Made by a program: the position numbers and the translations under genes. Shown here piece after piece: positions 36,143 to 49,300 of a stretch of DNA of 64,000 bases (position 1 is the first letter of the stretch; each line of letters starts with the position of its first letter). The stretch comes from Monarcha castaneiventris obscurior. Lineage: Eukaryota > Chordata > Aves > Passeriformes > Monarchidae. The notes under the pieces are model-generated. The model was not told the origin of the DNA, searched no databases, and saw only the letters and a program-made list of their open reading frames with translations. The DNA is taken from the NCBI GenBank assembly GCA_026261815.1, contig JAMPIT010000476.1, positions 4,677,501 through 4,741,500 of the forward strand. Reading direction: 5' to 3'.

Positions 36143-36733
36143 ATCAGGAATATCAGGAACAGTGTGGCCAGCAGGACTAGGGAAGTGATTCTTCCCCTGT
36201 GCTCAGCACTCGTTAGGCCACACCTCAAGTCCAGTTCTTGGCCCCTCAATTTAGGAAGGATGTTGAGATGCTGGAGCATGTCCAGAGAAAGGCAACAAGG
36301 CTGATGAAGGCTTTGGAGCACAAGTCTGATGAGGAGCAGCTGAGGGAGATGGGGTTGTTTAGCCTGGAGAAAAGGAGGCTCAGAGGGGAAGTTAGCACTC
36401 TCTGCAACTCCCTGAAAGGAGGTTGGAGCCAGATGAGCCATCTTCTCTCAGGCCACTTGTGATAGGACAAGAGGACACAGTCTTAAGCTGTGCCAGGAGA
36501 GGGTTAGGTTGGACATTCAGAGGAATTCCTTCACAGAAAAGGTGATTAGACACTGGAATTTGATGCTCTGGGAGGTGGTGGAGTCACGGCCCCTGGAGGT
36601 GTTTGAGGAAAGACTGGATGTGGCACTCAGTGCCATGGTCTGGTTGACAGGGTGGTGTTGGGTCAGAGCTTGGACTCGCTGGTCTCAAAGTTCGTCTCCA
36701 ACCAAACTGACTCTATGATTCTGAGATTCTGTA
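36143..36733 (+). mobile_element. CR1 LINE, 5'-truncated, sense, with ORF2 C-terminus
   Basis: The open frame at 36238-36462 encodes the C-terminal end of CR1 ORF2, with [19 protein letters not shown] and [12 protein letters not shown] visible. The 3' non-coding region follows and ends in the tail CTATGATTCTGAGATTCTG. The preserved ORF2 end suggests a moderately young copy, and 5' truncation has removed the remainder. Confidence 0.93.
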
Positions 36734-36878
36734 AGCAAACATCCTCATCGTGGAGCATAAAAGCAGTGATAAGAGCACTGAAGAAAATAACCCAGAGAGT
36801 GTCAGATATGGACTCGATTCTCAATTTTTTTTCCCTCTTTTGAAATAAATGGTACATTCAGAATATCCCAGAAATGGA

Positions 36879-36899
36879 CCCCCCCCCCCCAAAAAAAAA
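36879..36899. repeat. C12/A9 homopolymer switch
   Basis: Twelve C followed directly by nine A. Length may be unreliable in the assembly. Confidence 0.85.
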
Positions 36900-38320
36900 G
36901 TGGCAAAAATATGACCGTGGTGCAGCCTCGGGTGGTGTTACCAGGCTGGCCAGCACAGTGCTCACCCACCACTTCTTGTGGCCTCCTTGGATACCTGCCT
37001 GTGCTACGGATCCCTGGACTTTCTCAAGCTCAAGAGCAAAATCTATTTCTGCTTCAGGTTTTTTGAAATAGGATTTCACATTGAATGGCTCTCCCAGCAC
37101 ATATTTGGCAAATCCCACGTTTCATCTCATTTGAGATGAAAAAACACAAAGGCGTTTCTTTCCTTTGACACACAACTTCAATCTGTGAAGAAGGAATTCT
37201 GATTTCATGCCATCCCTACAGAGACCCCAGAGCTGCCACCAGGCTGGGTACTGCTACCACAGCCTTTATTGCACAAGGCAGAAAACACACCTGCATTTGG
37301 ACTTTTTGATAAACAGTTCAAGGGGTCCTGACTAGTTTTGGGTGAAACTGCTTCATGGTGGGGCCCTGCTGCTGTAGAAGGCATCTGCTGACATGGCCAG
37401 CAAGCTGCTTTCCCTTCTGGCAAACCTCTGAAGAAGCTGAAAGGATTTGGAGGCAACACATCCTGTATTTGCAAAGTAAACAATTCACAGAAGAGCCACT
37501 GAAGGGAAGTCACAGGGGTATGAGTCACTCCTCGTATAAAAATCAGACAAAGTTTTACATTACATGATACTGTGAGAGGGATGAGCTGGATGCTCTTTCA
37601 TCCTGCAGTCCCCAGCTCACTTCTTGCTATCGTAGGTAACACCTTTCCCCCTGCTCCATCCTTGTAGGTTCCCTGGCACTCTCCAGCAGAAGGGCTTTGG
37701 GTCATGCAAGTCCTTAGAACATTTCCAGGAGAGGGATGGTTGATGCCCTCTCCTCTGTGAACAAGACTTCTGGTCCCAGTACTCCTTAACTCTCCTGGAA
37801 TGGTGACAGTTCACTGCCACCTCTCCTCAAACAGTGCCACAAAATTTTAAACAGCAGCCTTGCCAGTGACTTTCCACAGCACCAGCTACCAGCAATTCAG
37901 GTTTCAATAAAATGGTTTGTTCTTCTCCTGAGAGGCTTTGGAGGAAAATGAAAAAAATAAAAAGAAAACAAGGTATCAGAAGATTCTGAGACAGCAGAAA
38001 CTAAGTATTTTGCTTCTGATAGTCTCCAGATTTTATACCTGCTTTCACAGTATTTGAGGCCTTTATCAAAAGTTTTGAATATTTGAGATTAGCAACAATA
38101 GAAGATCAAGTAAACCATATTAAAAAAACTAGCAATATTAAGTAAACACTTAAATGTTCCCTGCTATGGACCCTATTATGAGATTTAACTTTGAAAAACC
38201 TATACAAACTTTTGAGATGTATGGAAGGTGTGATGCAAGATGTGGTGAAGAGAGGAATACAACAGAAAAAGCTCCAATTTGGGCTATTTTTGTGCTCATC
38301 TCAGCAGCCCAGGAATTTAC

Positions 38321-38333
38321 GGGGGGGGGGGGG
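38321..38333. repeat. G13 homopolymer
   Basis: A run of 13 G, able to form G-rich secondary structure and prone to length error. Confidence 0.85.
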
Positions 38334-41300
38334 TCTTGAAAAAAATGCCAGTCAGAAAAAAACCCCAAATTCCTTCAAATGTATGTCATAACTGTGTAGC
38401 TGGAGCTAAATGATGGGAAGATCTTTCAAATTTCAGATCTAAAGCAAATCCAGGAAGTTGCATTTTACAGCCAGGGTGAGTAATACTACTGGCTTTTGAT
38501 TCTCATCAGATTCAATTTTTAAAAATATTTGCAGATCAAGTTAATTGTATGTGAAGCCCTTCTCCTAAAGGGTCATGCAAATTATTTCCTCCTAAACATT
38601 CTCTTCACATACAGAAAGTCTACACCCGTGATAAGAGAAGTGAAGCAGGGACAGGTAGTTTCTTATATGAGGGAGAGCAAACACCTGAGCACCAAGTCAA
38701 GGCCTTTGAATGGATGAGGAAACAAATAATCAGCAACCAGAGAGTCCCAGAAACTCTGCAGGCCCACCTTTACAAAAGTAGGTGGCTTTCTTCAAGTACT
38801 GAAGTCTTTAATCTGAGAGAGTCAGAGTGGGTGAGGGCAGCCCCTCCAACGCTGCCTTTCTGCAGGTCTCTAATGTGATTGATCTTTGCAGCTTTTCTTT
38901 CCACATTTTCAGGCAGATCAGGGCCATAAGGCAGAAACACCTCACAGCACCTCATGAACTGGCCAGTCATTAAAACACCTGCCTGAGCAGAAGAGCTGAA
39001 ATTTGGAGATGTGTTAAATACTTTTAAGAAAAGGGACTACAGAAAAACTAGTGGGGATGGAAACCAGGGGTGAATATGTAAGAGTTAAGTCTTATTTGGC
39101 ACAGCTCTTTTTGAGGAAAAGCTGGAAAATATTACAGTGCACAATAAAAAAATTAGAGATGGCTTAATCCTTTATCCCTTGGTGAGGGGGAAAAGCTTTG
39201 GACTGTGGAAACTGCAGCTGGGATCTAGTGCCAAAAAGAGATACAGCTCAGAGAGAAGTGCTTCCAGAACTTGGAGCTTACACTGTCCTGTACCACTCCC
39301 TGAGCTCTGTCTTGTACTCATCAGCCCTGCTGTGTCAAAGCTATAGCAATTTGGAATGATTCCCCTTTCCAACTGAGCTGATACCAGCCATGCAAAATAG
39401 GTGGATTATTTGTCAGTACAGAGGATACAGCGACACATGCAGAGAAGCAGCCTAATCTCAGACTGCTTCTAACCCCAAGGAATATACAGCTCTTTCATGT
39501 AACCGATGTTGAAATCTTTTCTGGAAATATGACACTTTTATTATCTTTCTATTCTCAGCATACACATGCCTTTTGAGCTGATGTTCCCCTTTATAGGGAG
39601 AAGATGACAATTCATTGTAGCTTAGTAGGCTGTGAAGAAACACATCACGAGATCAAACATTTGGAGATCTAGAAGAATATTTACCAAAATCTATTGTTCA
39701 GCCACATACTGATCACCTGTCAGTGGAAGCAGGCATTTATTTCTGTATTGTTAAACATACTGCTCCATAAAGCCCGCATTACAGACTGAAGGCTTAAACC
39801 TTAATAGCAACATTCACATTGATTTCAGAATTATTCCTTTTGTTTCTCTGTACCTGCCACAAAAACCCTGCAGGGAATTGTCATCTCACCCCTCTGGGGA
39901 GGATCTGTGTGGCTGGGAAGATTTCAAATGACTTGCAGTCACTCTGCCCCAGCCCTGCCACTTACAACCATACTTAAATGCTCTCTCATTTATGCTACCT
40001 TTGTATTCATACATTAATATGTGTATTTTCTACCCTAAAAATGGAGTTGCTCTGTGCTATTCTTTGTGCCAGAGCCACTGAAGAACTGTTCAGTTTACTG
40101 ATGAAGACACCACAGCCAGATCCAGAGAAGCCAGCTAACAGCCAGCTTCCCTTTTCTCACTGCAGAAAATTGTCTAGACAAGCATGAAGCCACAAGTCAG
40201 ATGGGGGTAAAGAACAGAAAACCCTGTGCCATGAGCTCTTCCTGCCACGGGATGAAGAACAGACCTTGTTTCTCTCCCATCTGAAGGCCCTCAGTGCTGC
40301 ACATGGGATGTTCTGGTGTTACCTGGCAGCTGTAGCAGGCACCCAGGATACTGCAGTGGAAGGCTCCCATCCTGCCTGAAGGACACGAGCAATGTTCAGA
40401 CATAAGAAACCTTGCTTTGATTCTCATCCCCTATTTGAGGTGTTCCACAAAGAATGTGCTCAAATGAAGCTGCTACCTCAGACAATAGAGGTACAAGCCC
40501 TTAGATGAGCCTCAAAAGAAATTCAGTCCTGCTCCTCCCTTCTCTGGGATGGAGCCTCTACCTCCAAGATGGGCCAGTACCTGCACAGGAACAGCAGAGA
40601 CAACAAAGACATTTAGAGAAAGCACTGAAAGAAAGACCATCCTAGGGACCACACCTACATCATATTTTGACCCACATGACCATGGATTTTGTTCATTCTG
40701 AACATGAAAATGCCATGAGGTGCTTTAGGCTCAAGACTTCCAGGCTTCAGCCACAGGGAAGACATCCAAACCCTGCTGGGCTGGAGCCAGCCAAGTGCAG
40801 ACCTCAACCCTGATACACAACCAGGCTACTGACAAGGAAAGGGAGGATATCAAGGAATCAAAACCTATAGAAGTGCATCTATTGCAGGCTGGCTTATAAA
40901 ATCATATATCCCCAGTATAAGTGAAACTATTTGTTTTCACTGTTGGGGAAGATCTATAAGGAAATACTTTCCTGCCTGCCAACATGTTTATATGTATGTT
41001 TTTTAAATATGATATTTGTTTATGTGCCAAAATTCAGATGGTTACACAACAGCCTTGACACTGAAAACACAAGCTGGGTTATACACTAATATTATTTGGT
41101 GGGGAAATCCATATAAACAATTTATCTCTAACTGTTTATAGTAATTCTTACGTAAGTGGGGGGAGACAGAGGGCATCAATCCTGTTCAGTAACATCATCT
41201 TAACCATGTGGCCTTTTAGTATGTGGGGGCTGAGGACACTATCCTGCCCTCAGCAGTGATCCTGCTTAGCTTTGTGTTGATAGTTCATCTGGATAACTTT

Positions 41301-44300
41301 AAAAGGAGTAGGAATTTAAGTATGCCTTTAAGGGCAAAGTCTAGACTAATTTTTTACTATTAGCTATTAAATAATTGTTCAGTTGTTACTCTTAATTAGA
41401 TGAGCAAAGAAATGCAATAAGGATATGGTTCATATTGTTACTTCAGTGATTTTTTCTGGAATCCTGTTGGAGTACTGCAGCCCAAAATGGAGCTGTCCTG
41501 ACTCTGCTGTGATGAACTTGGACCAGTGTATGAACAGAAGATCAGAACTGAGAGCCAGGAGACATTTCTACAAAGAACACTCAGAAATTAGAACTGAATT
41601 CCAGAATTGCTGGAATTTGCCTGCATACTTCATCTGAGCTCTGCTTATTGGATTAAGCAGGTAACTCAAGTCTTACTTGCTCAGGTCTACTTGCTCACTC
41701 ATCTACTTATGGCACCGGTGGGACAGTTCCTGATGTGCCTGGAGGGATCCCTACCTCGTGGGTAGCCTTTGCCCTACTTATTTTGCCGCTAGTTCTTTAT
41801 TGGTGCAGTTTCAGTAAAAGGGCTGTGGTAAGTGGGACTGCATAATCGTGAACTCCCTGCCCAAAAATGCCTTCTGCTCTAAGTACAGAAAAGGGGAATT
41901 CACATTCCAGCTCGTAGGGAAACAAAAGTGGTTAAGTGATTAGCATGAAATAAGATGAGCTGAAACAGATCTGGAATTATAGCATATCTACCTTGATTAC
42001 TGAGCCAGGACTTTCATGATATGGTGATGGCTATTTACCCACTGTCTACCTTCCCCTCAAAGATCTTCATCTCACTTGTTTGGAGACAGAGAAAAAATAT
42101 GGGAACATACAAAGAACAGGAATGTCTAATTTTCAGGTGCAGCCGGGAATATGCAGAAGATGTGATCCCTGCAGCGCCCTGCATCTAGCCTAGCTCCTAA
42201 CCCTTTTAGAGTAATACCAAGCAGCAAAGACCACATCTTTCACAGAGCGTGACCTTCTTGTCACTGGCACTCCAAACTGGCAGACTGGGAATTTCAAGCT
42301 GCTTTGAGAAGACCCAAGCCCCTTGCAGCAAAGACATTCACATGATTTGTCCCTTCAAGGCCGTGCTTGGGTTTCCTTTTCCTCTCGTTCAATGTATTAC
42401 CATTACGTCCCTTTGTGCGTGATCTCTTGTGGCTGTGTGTTTGGAAGGACTCAAAGTTTCCCAGTTTTTCCTCCTATATACTTCATGTGTCTGTTTCCAC
42501 TGGGCTGAACTATACGAACAAAGCACATAAACAGGTGATTCTGTAAGTCTACCTCCTACAATTTCCTAGGAAAGTAGTTTACAGTAGAAAACAATTTCTT
42601 CTGAATGTCTGCAGCTGTTACACATTCGCTAAAGACCCCACAGGTGGGGAAAATGCACTGAACTGGAGATGTGCCTTCTTGGGGCTTTCCTGCTTGCCTT
42701 CTGCCCTTCTCCAGAGTGGAGATGACAGCCAAAGAGGGTCTCTGCTCTCTTTAACCACAGGCAGTTAGCTTCTGTCTCCCCACCTGGCCAAAATTTTCTC
42801 CTTTCAAGATCCTGAAAATGTCTGCTGGATAAAGGCCCCTGGAGACCCTGTAAGCCAGCAGGCAGGTCCTACTCCACCCCAGGACAGCCAGTCCTGCTTT
42901 GCCTCTCTTCCAGTGCTAATACAGGCGTACAAAATAAACATTTTAAAAGATAATATTTTCATGTCATCAGCTTGAGTATTCAAAGTATAGGAAATATTAG
43001 AATGCAAAGTGCTTTGCAAATGCTAAATATACGTCTAGTTATCTGTGTGCATGTGTACCATGATATGCCATGGCACAATCTCAGGACACCAAGTCTCATT
43101 TGCTGCACAGGAAATATCATTCATTAGGGATGGATCTGATCCAGTAAGAAAGGAAGATCTAGTCTGTCTAAGCTCTACTACATTTGCCACAGAAACTGGA
43201 CCATATGTGGGGCAAGGAGCAGAGGACTGCAAGCTGACAGCAGACTCACAGATGACTTCAGGATAGTTTGATCATTTAATTTTATCCTTCCACAAACAGC
43301 ATATCTGTGTGTTGTTAAGCAAATAAAACCAAAACCTCTTAAAAGTGGCTGTGAATGGTACATTCCTCATTCTCTGAGATGCCTCTTATTTTTACAGCTA
43401 CATGGATCCATAGCTGAAGGTTAGATTAAAAGGTCATTTGCACTCCAACAAGTAAAATAAAATTAAGGAACATCCTCTTCCTTGCCCTGAAGGCAGTAAG
43501 GTCCCAGATCATGCAAACAGAGTGAGAACATGACCAGTGAATAAAAGTTTGCCCTGATTTCTGTACACAGCAACCAAGCCAAAGACACAGGGGCAACTCT
43601 AAGGCTGCATTTTCCAGTTTGTGAATGCTTGACCCATTAGTCTTCACAGTAATTTAACACATAGGTGCAATCTGAGGTATTTAACAGAGATTTCTGCCTT
43701 GAATTTGATGTACGGACAGTGGCCATTACTGATTTTAATTTTCAGTTCTTTTGTAGCATTCTTAGTATCAATATTGATTTGACATATCTCACAAAGATTG
43801 TTATTGTGCACAAAGACCAGCTTACTCAGCATTTACAAGCAAGAGAAGAATGGTTTCTGATTTATAGCCCATACTGAGAAGGAAGGGTCTTGTCTTTTCT
43901 ACAGGAAATGCAAAGGTTACTATTTAATTACCAGGTTGAAAAATTTCTCTCTACACATTTCTCTAGATCCCACTTCCCATGTAGCCCCACATGCTGTCCA
44001 GTGCTTCCAGCTATTAGGTTTGGACTATTTTTGCAGGTCTGCACTATTAGCTGTGTTTAAGGCAGTCTCTTTATAGAATAACTATACCTGTGTTCTGTTA
44101 GCTCAGCTCTAAATACAGACATTAATTCACAAAGGAAAGATCCAGTCTTAGCACCTACATTCTGCTAAACTGATACTCAGGCATCTAAAATTAGACTAAA
44201 TTTTAAGTCAAAGTACTTAATGCCACCTCCACATCCCGCTCAAACCCCAGACCGCAATGTCACACCCAAACACTGATGACACCTTTCTAGACGTGAAGTG

Positions 44301-46639
44301 GCAGCTGCCTGTTTCACTTGCAGTTTGAATGAAGTCTGTCCTGTCGGCATAGGTATCCTCCTGTCCAAAAATACCACCAGCCCCTGATCAAGCAGAATCC
44401 TCCTTCCTCAAGCCATTTGCAGCACCTCCCTTCTTCCCTGATCCAGCCCTACAGGGATAATTTCAAAGAATAAAAAAAAAAAAATCCACTGCTAATTCTT
44501 TACACTAGGACAAGCTGGGACTCAGTGTTCTTTCTCTTCAGTAAACAAAGCCCACAGCAGTTTGAAACAATTAAGTGTGGGTGTAATACCCAAACACATG
44601 ACATGAATCACAGACATGGCACTGCAGCACCAACAGAAATAACTTTGGGATGACAACTACCAATGGCAACAGGGATGGGGTTCTGATCTCTGCAGGGTCT
44701 CACCTACAGTGGATACAGCGCAAAAGCTAGGAAGAGTTACTCCCATGGGGAAGCAACAGTGCACCACTTGCATCCAAGTTAGCACAGGTACCCTTTCAGT
44801 TGGCTACGTTTCATTTACGCCAGAGTTGTTGTTCCGAGAAGATATTTACTGCTTAGGGCACACAGAAAAATTAGCAACTTCAGCAAGATACCCCAAGTGG
44901 TTCCCCTTTCGGATCCTGATGAGATAAGATTTGTTACATTCCTCTGTTCACCATCATATGGCTTCTCTGAAACTACATGTGAGAATCAGGGACCACCAAA
45001 ACTTCACAAATGATTGGCTCCTTTGGCTTATGAAAGTTTGTGACCAAAAGAGATAACAGAATCGAACAGCACAACAAGTGATGGTGAGACTCACAAACAG
45101 TACTGAAAAAGAAAAACATACCACACTTCAAACACAGAAGCTTTCTATGTTTAAATCTCAGGTCTTAGGTTTATTCAACATGAAAATGTCTGAAATACTT
45201 CACACCCTGTAATGTAATGACTAAGACTAGGATTTCAGGACAGCACATAAAAGAGGTGGAATAAAAAAAGCCAACTGAAATTGGAAATCACCTTGTACTT
45301 TTAAGCCTTTTTTGAGCATTCATTTGGGTTTATTTTTAAAAAGCCTGGTAGCTCTGAAACAATACCAAACGGACATGACTAAATCCTCTGTTTCACCTTG
45401 TCTTTTATGGCTCAAATCCGTCATATACAAATTACTAATGTTAAATTTTGAATGTACTTATCTAAGATTTTAACTAGTTTTAGGCTTAGAGTATTTGAAA
45501 TAGTGGCAATGCATTATCCTAAAATCCTATTTTGGCTAGCAGCAAAGGGATCATCAAGGAAATTATGGCAGATCCTGATGAAACAGTAACAGTTTTATCC
45601 ATCCCTACAACTGAAATTCCCATAGGCCTAGAGCTGGTCTGTGAATCAGCAATGAATTTGTGCCAGGAGATGTTTATTCAACCTCTGTCTTGTGTGTGTC
45701 TCACAGCTTTCTTCCCAGTAGTGTTGGCTGCAGAGAAGTTACTTGACTAGGGGCCATCAGTCAGATGGTGCAAAAAATCCTCTTTTTCTGGTGAGACAAC
45801 TCTTCCCAAGACAGAAAAATTCTATTTACAAAAGCACAGAACCTTTAACATTCAAGGCCAGGTTCTCCTGCAACAGCCTCAGCAGAGCTGTGATAACTTA
45901 CACAGGCTGACAACTGCTTCATTTAAAAAGCTTTCAGGGGAATGCAGGGAAACATCTTGCCCTGCAATTGAAGGTTCCTCAGGGATATTCTAGTTGCAGA
46001 CATTTATATTTCTGCCTCATTTCCAGCCCAGCACCATTCCTGGCCTTCTCTGCAAGGAGGCCTGCATGGAACAAATGCATGACACCTTCACAGGCATGTC
46101 CTCAGTGATCTATCCAGCAGAGGTAATGTGTCTGAGAGCCAGACTCATTTCTCATTCATTGTCCTAAAACCTTCATTTATCGCTCTCACACCTTTTTATT
46201 GCTGGAATTCCTCACAGGTTTCAAGCTTGCATTGCTCATTGGGATCAACCTGATGGAGGAGCAGAAACCAGCAGGTGACTCAGGGCAGGTGAGGACAGGA
46301 GGAAGAGACGCAGGGAATGAGAGCAGCAGGAATAGCTTGTAGGAGGGAACAGGTAGCAGACTTGGACATATCCTCAGGATGGAAATAGGGAATGGATTTG
46401 CTCCTCATCAGAGAAGGGAAAGCTTAGCTGCGATGCAGTTTGTAAGGGCCCTCCCAAGGACACGGCTCATTTGCATGCCAGATTTTAGAAATAAAGGTTA
46501 AAGAAGTGCCTGTCTTTCAGAGTGCTCAGCAGTCTTTAACAGCTGCAACACAGCATATACTAGAGCTCCCAGAAATACTTGTGCAGATCAAAACTGTAAC
46601 AGCAGCTCAGATCAGGGCCTTGCCATTGCCAAAGGGGGT

Positions 46640-47039
46640 CTAAACTTAATGTCTCTTGCTGGAGGCACTATGGTTGACCTTAGGTAGGGCCTCAGGGGTG
46701 AGAGAGCTTCTGGGGGAAGAGATTAGGACCTGTCCCTGTGTTGGACAGAGAAGAATCAAGAGTGAAACTGAGCCTGGGAAGACAGGGGTAGAGGAAGATT
46801 TTAAAAATTTTATTTTTATTTCTCACTATCTTATTCTGTAATTAACTGGTAACAAATGAATTGAATCATTCTGAGGTCAAATCTGGTTTCTATGTGACAG
46901 TAATTGATGAGTGATCTCCCTGTTCTTATCTTCACCCATGAGCTCTTCCATCTTATTATCTCCCCATGTCCTGTTGAGGAAGGAGAGACAGAGCACTGCA
47001 GGGTGGGCACCTGGCAGAGAGTCAAGTTTAACCCACCAG
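46640..47039 (+). mobile_element. LTR of endogenous retrovirus, 3' part
   Basis: The 3' half shares landmarks with the LTR at 33759-35131: TGAGTGATCTCCCTG, CTTATCTTCACCCATGAGC, a GAGGAAGGAGAGACAGAGC block, GGGCACCTGGCAGAGAGTCA and an AACCCACCAG end. AT-rich sequence (about 46800-46850) sits where the poly(A) region would be. The 5' boundary is uncertain and may lie further upstream. No adjacent proviral genes are seen, so it is probably a solo LTR. Confidence 0.6.
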
Positions 47040-48799
47040 TGTCAGCAAAATGCACACCAATCCCTAATCAGAACAGCAGTGTTCTCCCTCATCTGAACAA
47101 TGAGATAACTTGAGTCACATGGAAATTATGCTCTACCATTTTCTTTGTTTCGTTTCTGTAGCTATAAGACACTTCTCTGATTTCGGGGTACGAAAAGGTC
47201 ACACCCAATAGGGATGAGAAAATAAAGAACGTGTTTAGAAGTCTCAGCAGTGTCTCAATGGAAGCCTAGAGAAGAGCTGGAATTGTCTGTGGCCGTCCAT
47301 GTCTGTCCGCATTATTGCACAACTGGCCTGCGTAATTTGTTATGATTATTTGGATCCCGTGCCAACTATTTTACAGAGTGCAGTAAGGCCATTAGTCATA
47401 GAAAGGCACATGGAAGTAGGCCTGCCTCATAATTATCTACAATAAAACATGAGGACAGTAATTAAATCCTAATTGCATCATCTGCTTAAATAAGTGAGGC
47501 TGAGGAGCCCTTTTTACTTCATGAAATGCTGCTTTTCTCTTGACACCTATATTTGACAGGTTAGCAAGGGGGTAGCACTCTGAGTACAAACTAAAGCCTA
47601 CAGGATAGTGACAACATTCCTCAGGGTACAATTTAATTCCTTATTTTACGTGGTTGGGAAAAAAGGAAGTAATTTGCACAGTGGTTTACAAAGCAAGGAC
47701 AAAGTAGGAATGCATAGTATGTTTCAGCATTGCGTCTCATGCTCTCTTTTCCTCAGAAAATAGAGAGTAAGAAAGGAAAAACAAGACCTCTTTCAAATGG
47801 AAAGACTGCATGTGATGAAGCCAAAGGCTGAATGTGCTTCCTATCCAGTTGATTAAATTTTTAACAGACTCAAGTCCTCCTCTTTTCCACCATTCCCAGA
47901 TGAGGAGTTTCCAAGAAACAGCTCCCATTCTTAGTATTAGCCAAAAGAGAGTCCTGCTGTTACTGAAGCAAGTCGCCAGCTTAAGAGATGCTTAGAAGCA
48001 ACAAGTGTTCTCTATTTGCTTGGCAATAGAAGGAAGTTTTTCAGGTGGAGCTCCCTGCCTGTGACATGTCTGTTCCACACTGCAGTCGGCGTCAGTCTCA
48101 GAAAAAAAATTCCCTTTTCTTCTGCAATACGGCCACCTGCCAAGTCAGAAGGGCATGTGTAAGGCACTGAGCATCAGAGCCTCTGATTCCAGCAAAAGAG
48201 CCAGCACACTGCAGTGTTCCTGACTCCAGTGGTCACCCAAATCTTATACTGGCACCAGATGCAGAAATCAGCTTGCACCAGGAAGAAAAACAGGAACTCC
48301 CAGACTTCAGTGAGTGACTAATAGAATCCCAGAGCAGTAACAGAATATCAGTATTAGCAAAGATTAACAACTGTTAAATACCTCCCATCCCTTTCTTTCC
48401 ACGACTAGCTCTCCTGGTAATCCAAGAATTGGTACCATTAAAATTTCCACCCCTTATTCTAAGATTACCCTTGGATTATCTCCTCTTTTAAATTCCTATA
48501 AAAGCAACCTCACAAGTCTCCCAGAAAGCTGTTCAGAATGGTTACAAAACTTTTGGCAATTCTCAGCTTCATCTATTAATAAACTATAAGTTTTGGTCTC
48601 AGAATTAACCTTAAACTGAAGGAAGCACCCTCTTTATATGTTTATAGAGAAACTTAGCTAGCTTTGTAAAACTACCATCTGCTAAGCTTAAACAACAAAA
48701 CCTCCCCACTCTTATATTTCTTGGAAATTAACCTCTGAAGGCTGACCTGGCCTTCCTAGGAATCCTTCTGCACCATTCAAGGTAATTTAGTTATTTAAT
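47040..48799. other. Gene-free intergenic stretch
   Basis: No feature recognised. Confidence 0.5.
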
Positions 48800-49300
48800 T
48801 GCTTTTAAATATCAGGGATCAAAACTATTCACGGTACTTCAAATAGGGTCTCAAAACAGCTTCTGCAATTATACTGATACTTTAAATTTGTCTCTACTAA
48901 GAAATTTAAGCCTTATAAGGTCTTCTTACATCTGAGTCACAAAGGCAATCCATCCTTTTCTCTGCTACTCCACCCTCTCTTAGGAATAACTTCCCAGGAT
49001 ATTGCAAAAGTTCTTTCTCCTTTTATCCTAAAAAAGCAACTGGACACTTGATGTTATTGCCTTTAATCCTCAGATCAAAGGAACATAATTTCATTTTCTA
49101 AAATACAGTCCTCCACAGTAATGACATTAATCCCAGATGTGTCATCTGCAAACTTCATAGACAAATTTCTGTATAATGAAGGAATATAATAGATAAGGTC
49201 AGTCCTAGCTTCAATACTCCTGGTGCCTAACTTAGTCCATCTTTATCTTGTAATTTTCATTATTATTTCTTCCACTGAAGAGACAACCCTCACAGAGGCT
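48800..49300 (-). mobile_element. Ancient CR1/L3-like LINE remnant, antisense
   Basis: Two short blocks appear in the order expected for antisense CR1-type ORF2. They are CACGGTACTTCAAATAGGGT (48831-48850) and GTGTCATCTGCAAACTTCAT (49139-49158). The intervening sequence is heavily diverged. The call rests on these remembered landmarks and may extend toward 49650. Confidence 0.35.

Larger units (their letters stand above)
36734..46639. other. Gene-free intergenic stretch
   Basis: About 10 kb without a supportable exon. It includes a C12A9 homopolymer switch (36879-36899), a near-perfect palindrome (37120-37141), a G13 run (38321-38333) and an A14 run near 44470. Open frames are short and unrecognised. 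Confidence 0.55.

Noticed and set aside
36037..36441. 134-codon frame on the - strand
   Set aside because: It is largely antisense to the CR1 ORF2 fragment on the + strand.
41425..41637. 70-codon frame starting MVHIVTSVIF, considered as an exon
   Set aside because: No splice sites of suitable phase and no recognised similarity.
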